A stretch of 60,000 nt of DNA from the NCBI RefSeq assembly GCF_963678635.1, contig NC_087069.1, positions 10,501,206 through 10,561,205 of the forward strand. Direction: 5' to 3'. The notes beneath the pieces were generated by a model that was not told the origin of the DNA, did no database searches, and was given only the letters and a program-made list of their open reading frames with translations. A program made the position numbers and the translations under genes. The DNA is from Symsagittifera roscoffensis (taxonomy: Eukaryota; Xenacoelomorpha; Acoela; Convolutidae). Numbering within the stretch: position 1 is the stretch's first letter; every line of letters starts with the position of its first letter. Of this stretch, positions 32,508 to 44,924 are shown piece by piece.

Positions 32508-33429
32508 CGACTATAAGTCATATCCAGTTAAACTTGCACGCCCCCTCCTCCACACACACGACCATCAGCTTCATTTGAAATTTGGTTTTGCAAGTTGAAA
32601 AAATTTCTGCGATTGAAAAAAAATGAATCCTCAAAACACAGTTGTTCTTTACAGTTTATGTCTTTAAATCATGCATTTAGCATAAGAGCATTTCAGAAAC
32701 TTTTTTTAAAAAATGACAAGTGTGATGGTGGGAAGGGGGGGTGGAAAGCAGCAGGGGTATTTGGTCTATATGGCAAACTTGGACACATATCGAAACTTAC
32801 TCATCAGTCTATTAAACAGTATCATTAAAAACTACATAACTTTTGTTTCATTTATTATCGGGTTTATTAAAAAGTATTTTGGCTCAGGTAATTGTTTTTT
32901 GACTAGCAAAATGTTCTCTGATTTCTGCTTTTTTTAATCGATAAATTTATAACCAGCACTATTGCTTTAAGCTGCAGAAACCACCACTATTGCAATAAAT
33001 TGTGTTATTTCTTCAGTTAATGTCTCGGACATTGAAAAATCATCAATTTCATCTGAGAAGTGTTTAATCAGTAGAGTTATTTAATAGGAACCAGCGCAGA
33101 ACTACAATTCTCTCGAAAGATGGCATTTTCAAAAAATCGAAAAAAAAGCTTTTTTTTCGCCGACCGAGCAGTTTTTCCGCACTCTCTCGAAAAAACATAA
33201 AGATCCCTTTTGAAGAAGTTATATTATGAAAAAGTTGCTTATTATACTGTTTTATACTATTTCATTGACCAAGAAAGATAGTATACAAACAGCATGACCT
33301 TTTTTACATGCTATGGATTTTTTAATAAGCAATTTTGTTTCATTTTGAAATTAGGCAACAAGCATTTTGCCATACTTTTGTTACAAAGATTTTATGAAAA
33401 TATCAAACGCAAGTTTTTTCTACTATGCA

Positions 33430-33841
33430 CAGCGGCGGATCTAGGATTTTCTCGAGGGGTCGACAAAAGTTTTGAAAATTTTGTCGACATTTTCATTTTA
33501 TGTCGACCAAAGTGAATATTCGAGCTCTTTCAAAGCAAAGCACTGAAAAGACCATCATTTGGTCACAATTTTTTGCCGCAGGCAAAATTTTGAAAAACAG
33601 GCCAAAAAAGGCGTTTTTGGGCATTTTTTGGAAAATGTTGACCAAGGAATTCCGCTTTTTTGGCGCAAACTAGCTACTCAAAGTTAGTCAATATTGGCGC
33701 CAAAGGCGCCTTTAGAAAACTTTCAGGGTCCGTCACCTAATTTGGATATCCCAAAATAGTACAAACGGGTAGACCATTTTGGTCAGCAGTTTGTCGAATT
33801 CCTTAGGGGGCAGGCGTCACCCCACGCTAAAACCGCCTCTG
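33430..33841. mobile_element. hAT-like MITE, unit 2
   Basis: Copy carried along by the tandem duplication: 412 bp, with ACTATGCA at 33422-33429 and 33842-33849. Confidence 0.85.
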
Positions 33842-34719
33842 ACTATGCAGTTGCATAAGAATTTGTATTTCCATAAAAAATACAAAAAATTTCGACCGAA
33901 ACACACAAATCAAGGTGCTTCTGTCATAAAAAACCTAGAGTACAACTGCCAATTACCACGCAGACAAACTGCGTTTGGTGAACTATAGACTATCCGAAAT
34001 CTTGAACAACAAGGGTTGGCCTGTACTATTTCTTAGTTCTATTTTGATACTATGGATTTGTGTTTGTAGAGAACTGATAAACCGTAAAGGACTGATAATT
34101 CACCAAAACAATTATTTAGATCAGCAATTTGAATGAAACACAATAATTGATCCTCAGGTAATTGAATGGTTACGTTTTATGTAGTCCTATCTAATGTTAC
34201 ACAAATTCATTTTTATTTAAGTTTCTGTGCACCTGTGAACTTTGTCGCTCTTGGCTAAAATTATATCAGCAAATATAGGAAACAATGCAGAGATAATATG
34301 TAGTTCAATCTATCCAGTTCAATCTTTCTTTTTCCTCAGAAGCTTCTCTTACATCTTTGAATGTAAGTTTTCTTTCAGTAACGTTTTGGTACAATGAAAG
34401 GTACGTTACTTCTGAAAATGCCAATTCCTATTCTCATTCAACATAACTTTCTACCCACACTGTAGAAAAGTTGTAAAAAACTAAGGCTACTATTCGGATA
34501 ACATTTAGATGAAGCATAAGAAACTAGCTAAACAGTAACAGAATCCATGACTACTTATCGATAGTCATTTACTCTAACAATTGATTCATTTTAATCTGAT
34601 CGTTTTCTAAGCTTTTTAAGTTTATAATATGCAGTATAATCTATCCAGTTCAACCTTTCTTTTTTCTCAAAAGCTTCTCTCACATCTATGAGTGTAATTT
34701 TTCTTTGGAGCATTATTTT

Positions 34720-35098
34720 TTATTGGAGCATTTTTTGACGAGATGGAATGAAGGTTCTTGTTATAGTTTCCATAATATTGTAATGAGCAGCTCCCCGTTC
34801 CAGATTACCTTGCCATTGTTGACGACTAGGTTCAGCTACTGAAATTTTTCTAGTAAACAGCGAACAATCAACAGTTTTCAGACTATTATTTAGATTACCA
34901 CACATTACGTAGAAAGTTAGGTCTTGCGAGAATTAATTTAAATCGAACTTTGGTTTTTGATACAAACAATTTTTCACAAAAAAAGGCATCAATGGCAAGC
35001 TCTCACAGAGTGAAAACGTTATCCTTGTTCCTATGGAGTTCGCTCCATCAGTGAACAAACTATCAGTTGAATTTTTGCTGCGATATTTGTTCTGCATG
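34720..35098 (-). pseudogene. Polinton/Maverick-type major-capsid-like remnant, unit 2
   Basis: Same remnant as in unit 1. The second half is open from 34905 to the stop at 34720 (SLFTRKISVAEPSR, LERGAAHYN, TRTFIPS). The first half (about 35098-34910) has a one-base A-run difference from unit 1 that changes its frame. Decayed, and copied with the unit. Confidence 0.5.
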
Positions 35099-36817
35099 AG
35101 GATCCATTGGCGTCGTAAACTGGATCCTCAGAATCGATATGTCGAATGTAAGTTTTGTTGAACTAGCACTGAAAATGTTGATTGTTCGCATGACTACTAA
35201 TCGATAGTTATTTACTCTAACAATTGATTCATTTTAATCTGATCGTTAGATGAATCAGATTAAAAAAAAAATCTGAGGTGTTTGCTGAATCCATGACTAC
35301 TCGATAGTTTTTGTGTAGTCCTATCTAATGTTACTTAACAACTGGAGAATAGAGAATGTAGTAGAATGTTGGTATAAGTTGAGTAAAGTTCTGGCTCCTC
35401 AATATAGTCATCCTCTGATTTTATGATTTTTCTTTTCTGAAAACATCAAACGACCTTCCTTTCAATAATTGAAGTTTTATAAGAAGGTGGGTATATCGCA
35501 TTTCTAAATAGAGATTAGGCTTCGCCTCAAAACCAAGTTCGATTCTACCTTAACTAGTGAAGTAAGAGGAAATACTTGTTTTATCTAAGATGAAATCTTT
35601 GATTCCACAACTGGGTTTGGTTTTAATCAAAAATCTCCAAAGAAGAGTTTGTAAACTCTCTGGTCCAAACGTGGTTACTTTGATTTATACTCATTTTCTA
35701 TCGTTAAAGTTGTCTTTGCACTCTTACGAAACTGCGTAATCTCTTACGACCTAATTTTAGACTACTGACTCTATTATTTCTAAGCTTAGATGCCTTTTTT
35801 CCACTTTCTAACTGATTTCGAGCTGTTTTTGTTTCAACTTATTTTGCAAATGTCTTGAGTTTTTTTCGTCCACTTACAACTTCTCACACCGTCCTGCATG
35901 TTCACAAAACTGGAAGATTTAGCTGAGCTTTGAGCAGCCATTTTGTATGAAGTAGAAATCGAAATTGATTATCCGAAATTTTGAACAACAATTGTTGGCC
36001 TGTACGATTTCTTAGTTCTATTTTGATACTATGGAAGATTTAAAATTTCTGAAAAGTTTTAAAATTTTGTAAAGGTAGAGGACTGATAAACCATAAAGGA
36101 CAGATAATTCACCAAAAAAATGGCTTAAATCAGCATTTTGAATAAAACACACTAATTGATCCTCAGGTAAATGAATTGCTACTTTTTGTGTAGTCCTATC
36201 TAATGTTACATAAATTCAATTTTATTGAAATTTCTGTGCACCTGTGAATTTTTTCGCTCTTGGCTAAAGCTATATCAACAAAAATAGGATTGGTACGTTT
36301 TGGTACAATGAAATGTACGTTACTTCTGAAAATGCAAACTCCCATTTTCCTTCAATACAACTTTCTACCCACACGGTAGAAAAGTTGTAAGAAACTAAGG
36401 CTACTATTCGGATAACATTTAAATGAAGCATAAGAAACTAGCTAAACAGTAACAGAATCCATGACTACTCGATAGTCATTTACTTTAACATGTTATTTAA
36501 TTTAATCGGATCTTTTTCTATGTTTTTCTTTAAAAACACTTCTAAAATTTTATCTTCAAAATATGATTTGTGTCTTTTTCGGAGCAAAATTTCGTTTTTC
36601 GAAACTCTCAATCTAACCCCATTTTTAAAATTTAATTCAGCATGTTTCATGAGCGATTTGTTTTACAAAATTGATAAAAAAAATTATTTTTTTTCACATG
36701 AATATAATGTAAAAACAAATTGTTGCAACCGGGAAAAAACTTTTCACCATGATTGCAAACGTATGATTAAAGCAACAATTGTTGTATACGATGTCTTGAT
36801 TTCTAAGAAAGCCCTAG

Positions 36818-36979
36818 AATACCTCTAAAGTCATCATAGGCCGCACGCTCAACAACCACCACACGAACCACGCGAACCAGTTGAAGGAGTTCAGCCGCAT
36901 CCAGACTAGTCTCTATCGAGAATGCTCTCTGGTCATGTCGGAATTGGACGAGGAACTCGCTAAGATAGCCATCAAGTGA
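36818..36979 (+). pseudogene. Truncated BAR exon 2 copy, unit 3
   Basis: As in unit 2, sharing the F and L substitutions, plus a silent ATC to ATA change and a T for A at the junction (CTCTAAAG). Open to TGA 36977-36979. The same weak CCCTAG could serve as acceptor in phase 0 (N-T-S-K-V-I). Confidence 0.75.
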
Positions 36980-37912
36980 CGACTATAAGTCATATCCAGT
37001 TAAACATGCACGCCCCCTCCTCCACACACACGACCATCAGCTTCATTTGAAATTTGGTTTTGCAAGTTGAAAAAATTTCTGCGATTGAAAAAAATGAATC
37101 CTCAAAACACAGTTCTTCTTTACAGTTTATGTCTTTAAATCATGCATTTAGCATAAGAGCATTTCAGAAACTTTTTTAAAAAAATGACAAGTGTGATGGT
37201 GGGAAGGGGGGGGGGGGGGGGGTGGAAAGCAGCAGGGGTATTTGGTCTATATGGCAAACTTGGACACATATCGAAACTTACTCATCAGTCTATTAAACAG
37301 TATCATTAAAAACTACATAACTTTTGTTTCATATATTATCGGGTTTATTAAAAAGTATTTTGGCTCAGGTAATTGTTTTTTGACTAGCAAAATGTTCTCT
37401 GATTTCTGCTTTTTTTAATCGATAAATTTATAACCAGCACTATTGCTTTAAGCTGCAGAAACCACCACTATTGCAATAAATTGTGTTATTTCTTCAGTTA
37501 ATGTCTCGGACATTGAAAAATCATCAATTTCATCTGAGAAGTGTTTAATCAGTAGAGTTATTTAATAGGAACCAGCGCAGAACTACAATTCTCTCGAAAG
37601 ATGGCATTTTCAAAAAATCGAAAAAAAAAGCTTTTTTTTCGCCGACCGAGCAGTTTTTCCGCACTCTCTCGAAAAAACATAAAGATCCCTTTTGAAGAAG
37701 TTATATTATGAAAAAGTTGCTTATTATACTGTTTTATACTATTTCATTGACCAAGAAAGATAGTATACAAACAGCATGACCTTTTTTTACATGCTATGGA
37801 TTTTTTAATAAGCAATTTTGTTTCATTTTGAAATTACGCAACAAGCATTTTGCCATACTTTTGTTACAAAGATTTTATGAAAATATCAAACGCAAGTTTT
37901 TTCTACTATGCA

Positions 37913-38324
37913 CAGCGGCGGATCTAAGATTTTCTCGAGGGGTCGACAAAAGTTTTGAAAATTTTGTCGACATTTTCATTTTGTGTCGACCAAAGTGAAT
38001 ATTCGAGCTCTCTCAAAGCAAAGCACTGAAAAGACCATCATTTGGTCACAATTTTTTGCCGCAGGCAAAATTTTGAAAAACAGGCCAAAAAAGGCGTTTT
38101 TGGGCATTTTTTGGAAAATGTTGACCAAGGAATTCCGCTTTTTTGGCGCAAACTAGCTACTCAAAAATAGTCAATATTGGCGCCAAAGGCGCCTTTAGAA
38201 AACTTTCAGGGTCCGTCACCTAATTTGGATATCCCAAAATAGTACAAACGGGTAGACCATTTTGGTCAGCAGTTTGTCGAATTCCTTAGGGGGCAGGCGT
38301 CACCCCACGCTAAAACCGCCTCTG
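37913..38324. mobile_element. hAT-like MITE, unit 3
   Basis: 412 bp, with ACTATGCA at 37905-37912 and 38325-38332. Third copy carried by the array. Confidence 0.85.
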
Positions 38325-38778
38325 ACTATGCAGTTGCATAAGAATTTGTATTTCCATAAAAATACAAAAAATTTCGACCGAAACACACAAATCAAGGTGC
38401 TTCTGTCATAAAAAACCTAGAGTACAACTGCCAATTACCACGCAGACAAACTGCGTTTGGTGAACTATAGACTATCCGAAATCTTGAACAACAAGGATTG
38501 GCCTGTACTATTTCTTAGTTCTATTTTGATACTATGGATTTGTATTTGTAGAGAACTGATAAACCGTAAAGGACTGATAATTCACCAAAACAATTATTTA
38601 GATCAGCAATTTGAATGAAACACAATAATTGATACTCAGGTAATTGAATGGTTACGTTTTATGTAGTCCTATCTAATGTTACACAAATTCATTTTTATTT
38701 AAATTTCTGTGCACCTGTGAACTTTGTCGCTCTTGGCTAAAATTATATCAGTAAATATAGGAAACAATGCAGAGATAA

Positions 38779-39442
38779 TATGTAGTTCAATCTATCCAGT
38801 TCAATCTTTCTTTTTCCTCAGAAGCTTCTCTTACATCTTTGAATGTAAGTTTTCTTTCAGTAACGTTTTGGTACAATGAAAGGTACGTTACTTCTGAAAA
38901 TGCCAATTCCTATTCTCCTTCAACATAACTTTCTACCCACACTGTAGAAAAATTGTAAAAAACTAAGGCTACTATTCGGATAACATTTAGATGAAGCATA
39001 AGAAACTAGCTAAACAGTAACAGAATCCATGACTACTTATCGATAGTCATTTACTCTAACAATTGATTCATTTTAATCTGATCGTTTTCTAAGCTTTCTA
39101 AGTTTATAATATGCAGTATAATCTATCCAGTTCAACCTTTCTTTTTTCTCAAAAGCTTCTCTCACATCTTTGAATGTAAGTTTTCTTTCAGTAACGTTTT
39201 GGTACAATGAAAGGTACGTTACTTCTGAAAATGCCAATTCCTATTCTCCTTCAACATAACTTTCTACCCACACTGTAGAAAAGTTGTAAAAAACTAAGGC
39301 TACTATTCGGATAACATTTAGATGAAGCATAAGAAACTAGCTAAACAGTAACAGAATCCATGACTACTAATCGATAGTCATTTACTCTAACAATTGATTC
39401 ATTTTAATCTGATCGTTTTCTAAGCTTTCTAAGTTTATAATA
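38779..39442. repeat. 332-bp tandem duplication within unit 3
   Basis: GTAACGTTTTGGTACAATG occurs at 38859 and 39191. The duplicated block runs from the ATCTATCCAGTTCAA region to the next copy of the same phrase. It is absent from units 1 and 2 and accounts for the greater length of unit 3. Confidence 0.8.
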
Positions 39443-39532
39443 TGCAGTATGATCTATCCAGTTCAACCTTTCTTTTTTCTCAAAAGCTTCTCTCACATCT
39501 ATGAGTGTAATTTTTCTTTGGAGCATTATTTT

Positions 39533-39912
39533 TTATTGGAGCATTTTTTGACGAGATGGAATGAAGGTTCTTGTTATAGTTTCCATAATATTGTAATGAG
39601 CAGCTCCCCGTTCCAGATTACCTTGCCATTGTTGACGACTAGGTTCAGCTACTGAAATTTTTCTAGTAAACAGCGAACAATCAACAGTTTTCAGACTATT
39701 ATTTAGATTACCACACAGTACGTAGAAAGTTAGGTCTTGCGAGAATTAATTTAAATCGAACTTTGGTTTTTGATACAAACAATTTTTCACAAAAAAAGGC
39801 ATCAATGGCAAGCTCTCACAGAGTGAAAACGTTATCCTTGTTCCTATGGAGTTCGCTCCATCAGTGAACAAACTATCAGTTGAATTTTTGCTGCGATATT
39901 TGTTCTGCATGA
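39533..39912 (-). pseudogene. Polinton/Maverick-type major-capsid-like remnant, unit 3
   Basis: Third copy of the capsid-like remnant, ending at TAA 39535-39533, with the same broken architecture as in unit 2. Confidence 0.5.
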
Positions 39913-41527
39913 GGATCCATTGGCGTCGTAAACTGGATCCTCAGAATCGATATGTCGAATGTAAGTTTTGTTGAACTAGCACTGAAAATGTTGATTGTTC
40001 GCATGACTACTAATCGATAGTCATTTACTCTAACAATTGATTCATTTTAATCTGATCGTTAGATGAATCAGATTTAAAAAAAAAATCTGAGGTGTTTGCT
40101 GAATCCATGACTACTCGATAGTTTTTGTGTAGTCCTATCTAATGTTACTTAACAACTGGAGAATAGAGAATGTAGTAGAATGTTGGTATAAGTTGAGTAA
40201 AGTTCTGGCTCCTCAATATAGTCATCCTCTGATTTTATGATTTTTCTTTTCTGAAAACATCAAACGACCTTCCTTTCAATAATTGAAGTTTTATAAGAAG
40301 GTGGGTATATCGCATTTCTAAATAGAGATTAGGCTTCGCCTCAAAACCAAATTCGATTCTACCTTAACTAGTGAAGTAAGAGGAAATACTTGTTTTATCT
40401 AAGATGAAATATTTGATTCCACAACTGGGTTTGGTTTTTATCAAAAATCTCCAAAGAAGAGTTTGTAAACTCTCTGGTCCAAACGTGGTTACTTTGATTT
40501 ATACTCATTTTATATCGTTAAAGTTGTCTTTGCACTCTTACGAAACTGCGTAATCTCTTACGACCTAATTTTAGACTACTGACCCTATTATTTCTAAGCT
40601 TAGATGCCTTTTTTCCACTTTCTAACTGATTTCGAGCTGTTTTTGTTTCAACTTATTTTGCAAATGTCTTGAGTTTTTTTCGTCCACTTACAACTTCTCA
40701 CACCGTCCTGCATGTTCACAAAACTGGAAGATTTAGCTGAGCTATGAGCAGCCATTTTGTATGAAGTAGAAATCGAAATTGATTATCCGAAATTTTGAAC
40801 AACAATTAATGGCCTGCACGATTTCTTAGTTCTATTTTGATACTATGGAAGATTTAAAATTTCTGAAAAGTTTTAAAATTTTGTAAAGGTAGAGGACTGA
40901 TAAACCATAAAGGACTGATAATTCACCAAAAAAATGGCTTAAATCAGCATTTTGAATAAAACACACTAATTGATCCTCAGGTAAATGAATTGCTACTTTT
41001 TGTGTAGTCCTATCTAATGCAAACTCCCATTTTCCTTCAATACAACTTTCTACCCACACGGTAGAAAAGTTGTAAGAAGTTAAGGCTACTATTCGGATAA
41101 CATTTAAATGAAGCATAAGAAACTAGCTAAACAGTAACAGAATCCATGACTACTCGATAGTCATTTACTTTAACATATTATTTAATTTAATCGGATCTTT
41201 TTCTATGTTTTTCTTTAAAAACACTTCTAAAATTTTATCTTCAAAATATGGTTTGTGTCTTTTTCGGAGCAAAGTTTCGTTTTTCGAAACTCTCAATCTA
41301 ACCCCATTTTTAAAATTTAATTCAGCATGTTTCATGAGCGATTTTTTTTACAAAATTGATAAAAAAATTATTTTTTTTCACATGAATATAATGTAAAAAC
41401 AAATTGTTGCAACTGGGAAAAAACTTTTCACCATGATTGCAAACGTATGATTAAAGCAACAATTGTTGTATACGATGTCTTGATTTCTAAGAAAGCCCTA
41501 GAATACCACCTGTTAAGTCTTATTTTC

Positions 41528-41731
41528 CTACTTTTTGAAAAGGATCCAAGTTCCTCTCTGTTCTGTTTTGGCATTGTTCTTGATAACAAATTTAGGTGGA
41601 ATTTGAGTAGCTACCAAAATGATGAAATAAATATCTGAAAACTTGGCTCTTTTTTGCTTTTGAGCTCCTAAAAAGTCTACTTTAAATTCGTTTTGTATCT
41701 CGATTATAATATGAGGTGTTTGCTGACTCAA
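41528..41731 (-). pseudogene. Conserved small frame, 1.4-kb unit copy 1
   Basis: A 67-codon minus-strand frame beginning MSQQTPHIIIEIQ and containing KVDFLGAQKQKRAKFSD. Its duplicate at 42884-43129 keeps the frame with several amino-acid differences. I do not recognise it. It may be an old exon of the decayed element in this region or merely an open frame kept by recency of the duplication. Confidence 0.3.
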
Positions 41732-42883
41732 TCAATTTTATTCTAAAAAAATTCAAATTCAAAATCAACGAGTCACTTGATGTTAATTTTTTCAACCTTG
41801 CGCTTACATCACTGTAAATTGAACTAAAATCTTTCGTACAGTTTCTCTTTTTCTTCTTCTTCATCCTATTTTTGTTTTCTCGGAAGTGTATTTTGTGATT
41901 GATGAACTGAGTACGGAAATAAAAAAAACTGTTCTATAGTATGTCAACCATTTAAGACAAATGTAGTGATGATAGATAATAAAGTCTATCAAATTGATTG
42001 TTCTTTTGGAGAGAGAAGTTTTTTTGTAAAATCTGAAATTCACTGATATTTCACTACTTGAAAAGTTTTGAAATACTGAAAAAATAGAGGCACATTTTGT
42101 ACTCATTGTTCAAAAATTTTGTATCTCTGTTCCAGCTGGTAAAAAAACTTTGATGCAACTGAGTCAGTAATAGAGCAATATCTCAGCGATTTAACTGTTT
42201 TTGGGGTTAAATCATTAAGTAATTGAGGATGGAGAACAGATGTTGCAGCTTGATAACACTCTTTCAATTGAGATCCTTTACCTAATTTTTGACTGAACGT
42301 ATGAGTTTGACTGAACAGTTCAATCTTTCCAGTTCAATCTTTTTTTTCCTCAGAAGTTTCTCTCACCGCTATGAAAGTAAGTTTTCCTTCATTAACGTTT
42401 TGGTACAATGAAATGTACGTTACTTCTGAAAATGCAAACTCCCATTTTCCTTCAATACAACTTTCTACCCACACGGTAGAAAAGTTGTAAGAAACTAAGG
42501 CTACTATTCGGATAACATTTCAATGAAGCATAAGAAACTAGCTAAAAAGTAACAGAATCCATGACTACTCGATAGTCATTTACTTTAACATATGATTTAA
42601 TTTAATTTGATCTTTTTCTAAGTTTTTCTTTAAAAACACTTCTAAAATTTTATCTTCAAACTATGGTTTGTGTCTTTTTCGGAGCAAAGTTTCGTTTTTC
42701 GAAACTCTCAATCTAACCCCATTTTAAAAATTTAATTCAGCATGTTTCATGAGCGATTTGTTTTACAAAATTGATAAAAAGTTTATTTTTTTCACATGAA
42801 TTGTTGCAACCGGGAAAAAACTTTTCACCATGATTGCAAACGTATGATTAAAGAAACAATTGTTGTATACGATGTCTTGATTT

Positions 42884-43129
42884 CTAAGAAAGCCCTAGAA
42901 TACCACCTGTTAAGTCTTGTTTTTCCAATTTTTTGAAAAGGATCCAAGTTCCTCTGTGTTCTGTTTTGGCATTGTTCTTGAAAACAAATTTAGGTGGAAT
43001 TTGAGTAGCTACCAAAATGATGAAATAAATATCTGAAAATTTGGCTCTTTTTTGCTTTTGAGCTCCTAAAAAGTCTACTTTAGATTTTTTTTGTATCTCG
43101 ATTGTAATATGAGGTGTTTGCTGACTCAA
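42884..43129 (-). pseudogene. Conserved small frame, 1.4-kb unit copy 2
   Basis: An 81-codon frame, the duplicate of 41528-41731, with differences such as NEF to KKS and IKNN to FKNN. It stays open for a further 14 codons. Unrecognised. Confidence 0.3.
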
Positions 43130-43508
43130 TCAATTTTATTCTAAAAAAATTCAAATTCAAAATCAACGAGACACTTGATGTTAATTTTTTCAACCTTGCG
43201 CTTACATCACTGTAAATTGAACTAAAATCTTTCGTACAGTCTCTCTTTTTCTTCTTCTTCATCCTATTTTTGTTTTCTCGGAAGTGTATTTTGTGATTGA
43301 TGAACTAAGTACGGATTTTAAAAAAACTGTTCTATAGTATGTCAACCATTTAAGACAAATGTAGTGATGATAGATAATAAAGTCTATCAAATTGATTGTT
43401 CTTTTGGAGAGAGGAATTTTTTTTGTAAAATCTGAAATTCACTAATATTTCACTACTTGAAAAGTTTTGAAATACTGAAAAAATAGAGGCACATTTTGTA
43501 CTCATCAT

Positions 43509-43781
43509 TCAAAAATGTTGTATCTCTGTTCCAGCTGGTAAAAAAAACTTTGATGCAACTGAGTCAGTAATAGAGCAATATCTCAGCGATTTAACTGTTT
43601 TTGGGGTTAAATCATCAAGTAATTGAGCATGGAGAACAGATGTTGCAGCTTGATAACACTCTTTCAATTGAGATCCTTTACCTAATTTTTGACTGAACGT
43701 ATGAGTTTTAAAGCATCTCTCGTCTCTCGGTGACTTGATCAAGACTCTGTTTATTTTGTGTGACTCTGCATTACTTTCCAA
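43509..43781 (-). CDS. Hypothetical 90-aa frame
   Basis: A minus-strand frame containing FSQKLGKGSQLKECYQAA and LDDLTPKTVKSLRYCS, with composition more protein-like than its surroundings. The first copy of the 1.4-kb duplication has the same sequence (about 42110-42310) but one T fewer in a T-run, so its C-terminus is in another frame. No family recognised; possibly a fragment of the same decayed element as the capsid-like remnant, on the same strand. Confidence 0.3.
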   Translation of the reverse strand: MESNAESHKINRVLIKSPRDERCFKTHTFSQKLGKGSQLKECYQAATSVLHAQLLDDLTPKTVKSLRYCSITDSVASKFFLPAGTEIQHF

Positions 43782-44924
43782 TTTGCTTGAAGAAATATAC
43801 GGTGTTTGCTGTATAATGTTTTCACGCCCCTGTGTTTTCCAGCAGTAGCAACTGAGAACTCAAAAACTGCTGAGAACTTAAAACTTCTTCACAGAAATTA
43901 TCAAACACAATCATATACCTGTCTCTCTTTCTTAGAAGTTTTTCAAATAGGTCAAACTATACTCCTTTGATGATTTTTAGTCGTTTGTTGCATCTGACTA
44001 TAATGAGGTTGAAATTGTTGATAAAAATGAATTTGTTTTTCCAAACGCTGTTTTAAAAGTACAAGTTTTTGATCAATCAAAAATCAGATGAATTTTTCCC
44101 GGTCCATTTTGACCAACTATCAAAATGAAAACTTGTTCCCTGGCTGTATAGTTTTGGAGAAAGTACTTGGTTTTGTTTGTACTTGATACTGTTTGTTTTA
44201 TAGTTTTGAGGAAGGTAAAGTATATAAGGTTTCTAGTTGATAAGATAGTTGCTCAAATCATCGTTTCTTAACATGTTGTGGGCAGCATTATTCGAAAGAT
44301 TGAACATACTAGCCCCAAAGCTTTAAAAAAAAATTGGCATAAAATTTAAGGATGTCGAAAACATGTACATCCAACATTTTTCATGAACTGTTTTGATTTA
44401 CAGGTTGCTTCAAAACATTGAGTTCAAGTTCCGATGGCAAATGTTTTTCTTTCTGCACAGTGAAGAAATTTTTGCATAATAAAATGAGTAATTGCTACAC
44501 CTCTAACCATATTCTTCATCTTTGAATATCAAATTATTCATTTTTGAGCTACGTAGTCATCAAAGTTCTCAATTTGTTTTCCAAAAAATCTCACAGACTT
44601 TTACAATTTTCTTAACCTTTGCATAAAATTCTGTTTTTGAAGCTAATAGATTTTCCACTAATTCAGAATTTTTTGTATCTGCTGCTCCAACTGACTCCAT
44701 AAAGAAGATAGATTTGTAACACCAAGTACATTGGGGTGTTGCTTTGAATTTTTTTGGAAGAAGAAAGAAATATCATACAGTTTGTCCATCGAAATTTTGA
44801 ACTGGGAAACATAGGTGCAGTATAACAATATCCAGGTCTTTTTGCGTAGTAGATTTCCAGATCCAGTAGAGTCAAGTCGAAATGCGTATAATCTGAAGAC
44901 TTTCTATCTGGGTGCAAAAGAAAA
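43782..44924. other. No firm gene; decayed sequence
   Basis: AT-rich sequence. A 100-codon minus-strand frame at 44663-44965 (DYTHFDLTLLDLEIYYAKR) has some protein-like character but matches no family I know. Nothing else is supported. Confidence 0.4.

Larger units (their letters stand above)
27879..41509. repeat. 4,472-bp unit in three tandem copies
   Basis: CTAAAGTCATCAT starts at 27881, 32353 and 36825: two steps of exactly 4,472 bp. The third unit runs to about 41509, with an extra 332-bp internal duplication and a deletion of roughly 130 bp near 41017. At both internal joins, sequence that continues as CACCTGTTAAG at the array's far end is joined to exon 2 sequence CACTAAAG, so the breakpoints share CAC. 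Units 2 and 3 share substitutions not in unit 1 (TTGAGT to TTCAGC), so they derive from one another. The G-run at about 28261, 32736 and 37206 has 8, 7 and 17 G. Confidence 0.95.
41010..43709. repeat. 1.4-kb tandem duplication after the array
   Basis: GAATACCACCTGTTAAG starts at 41501 and 42898, 1,397 bp apart. The first copy ends about 42309 (TTGACTGAACGTATGAGTTT) and the second about 43709. Both copies share the tail of the 4.47-kb unit and about 800 bp of further sequence. They differ by scattered substitutions and homopolymer lengths. Confidence 0.85.
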
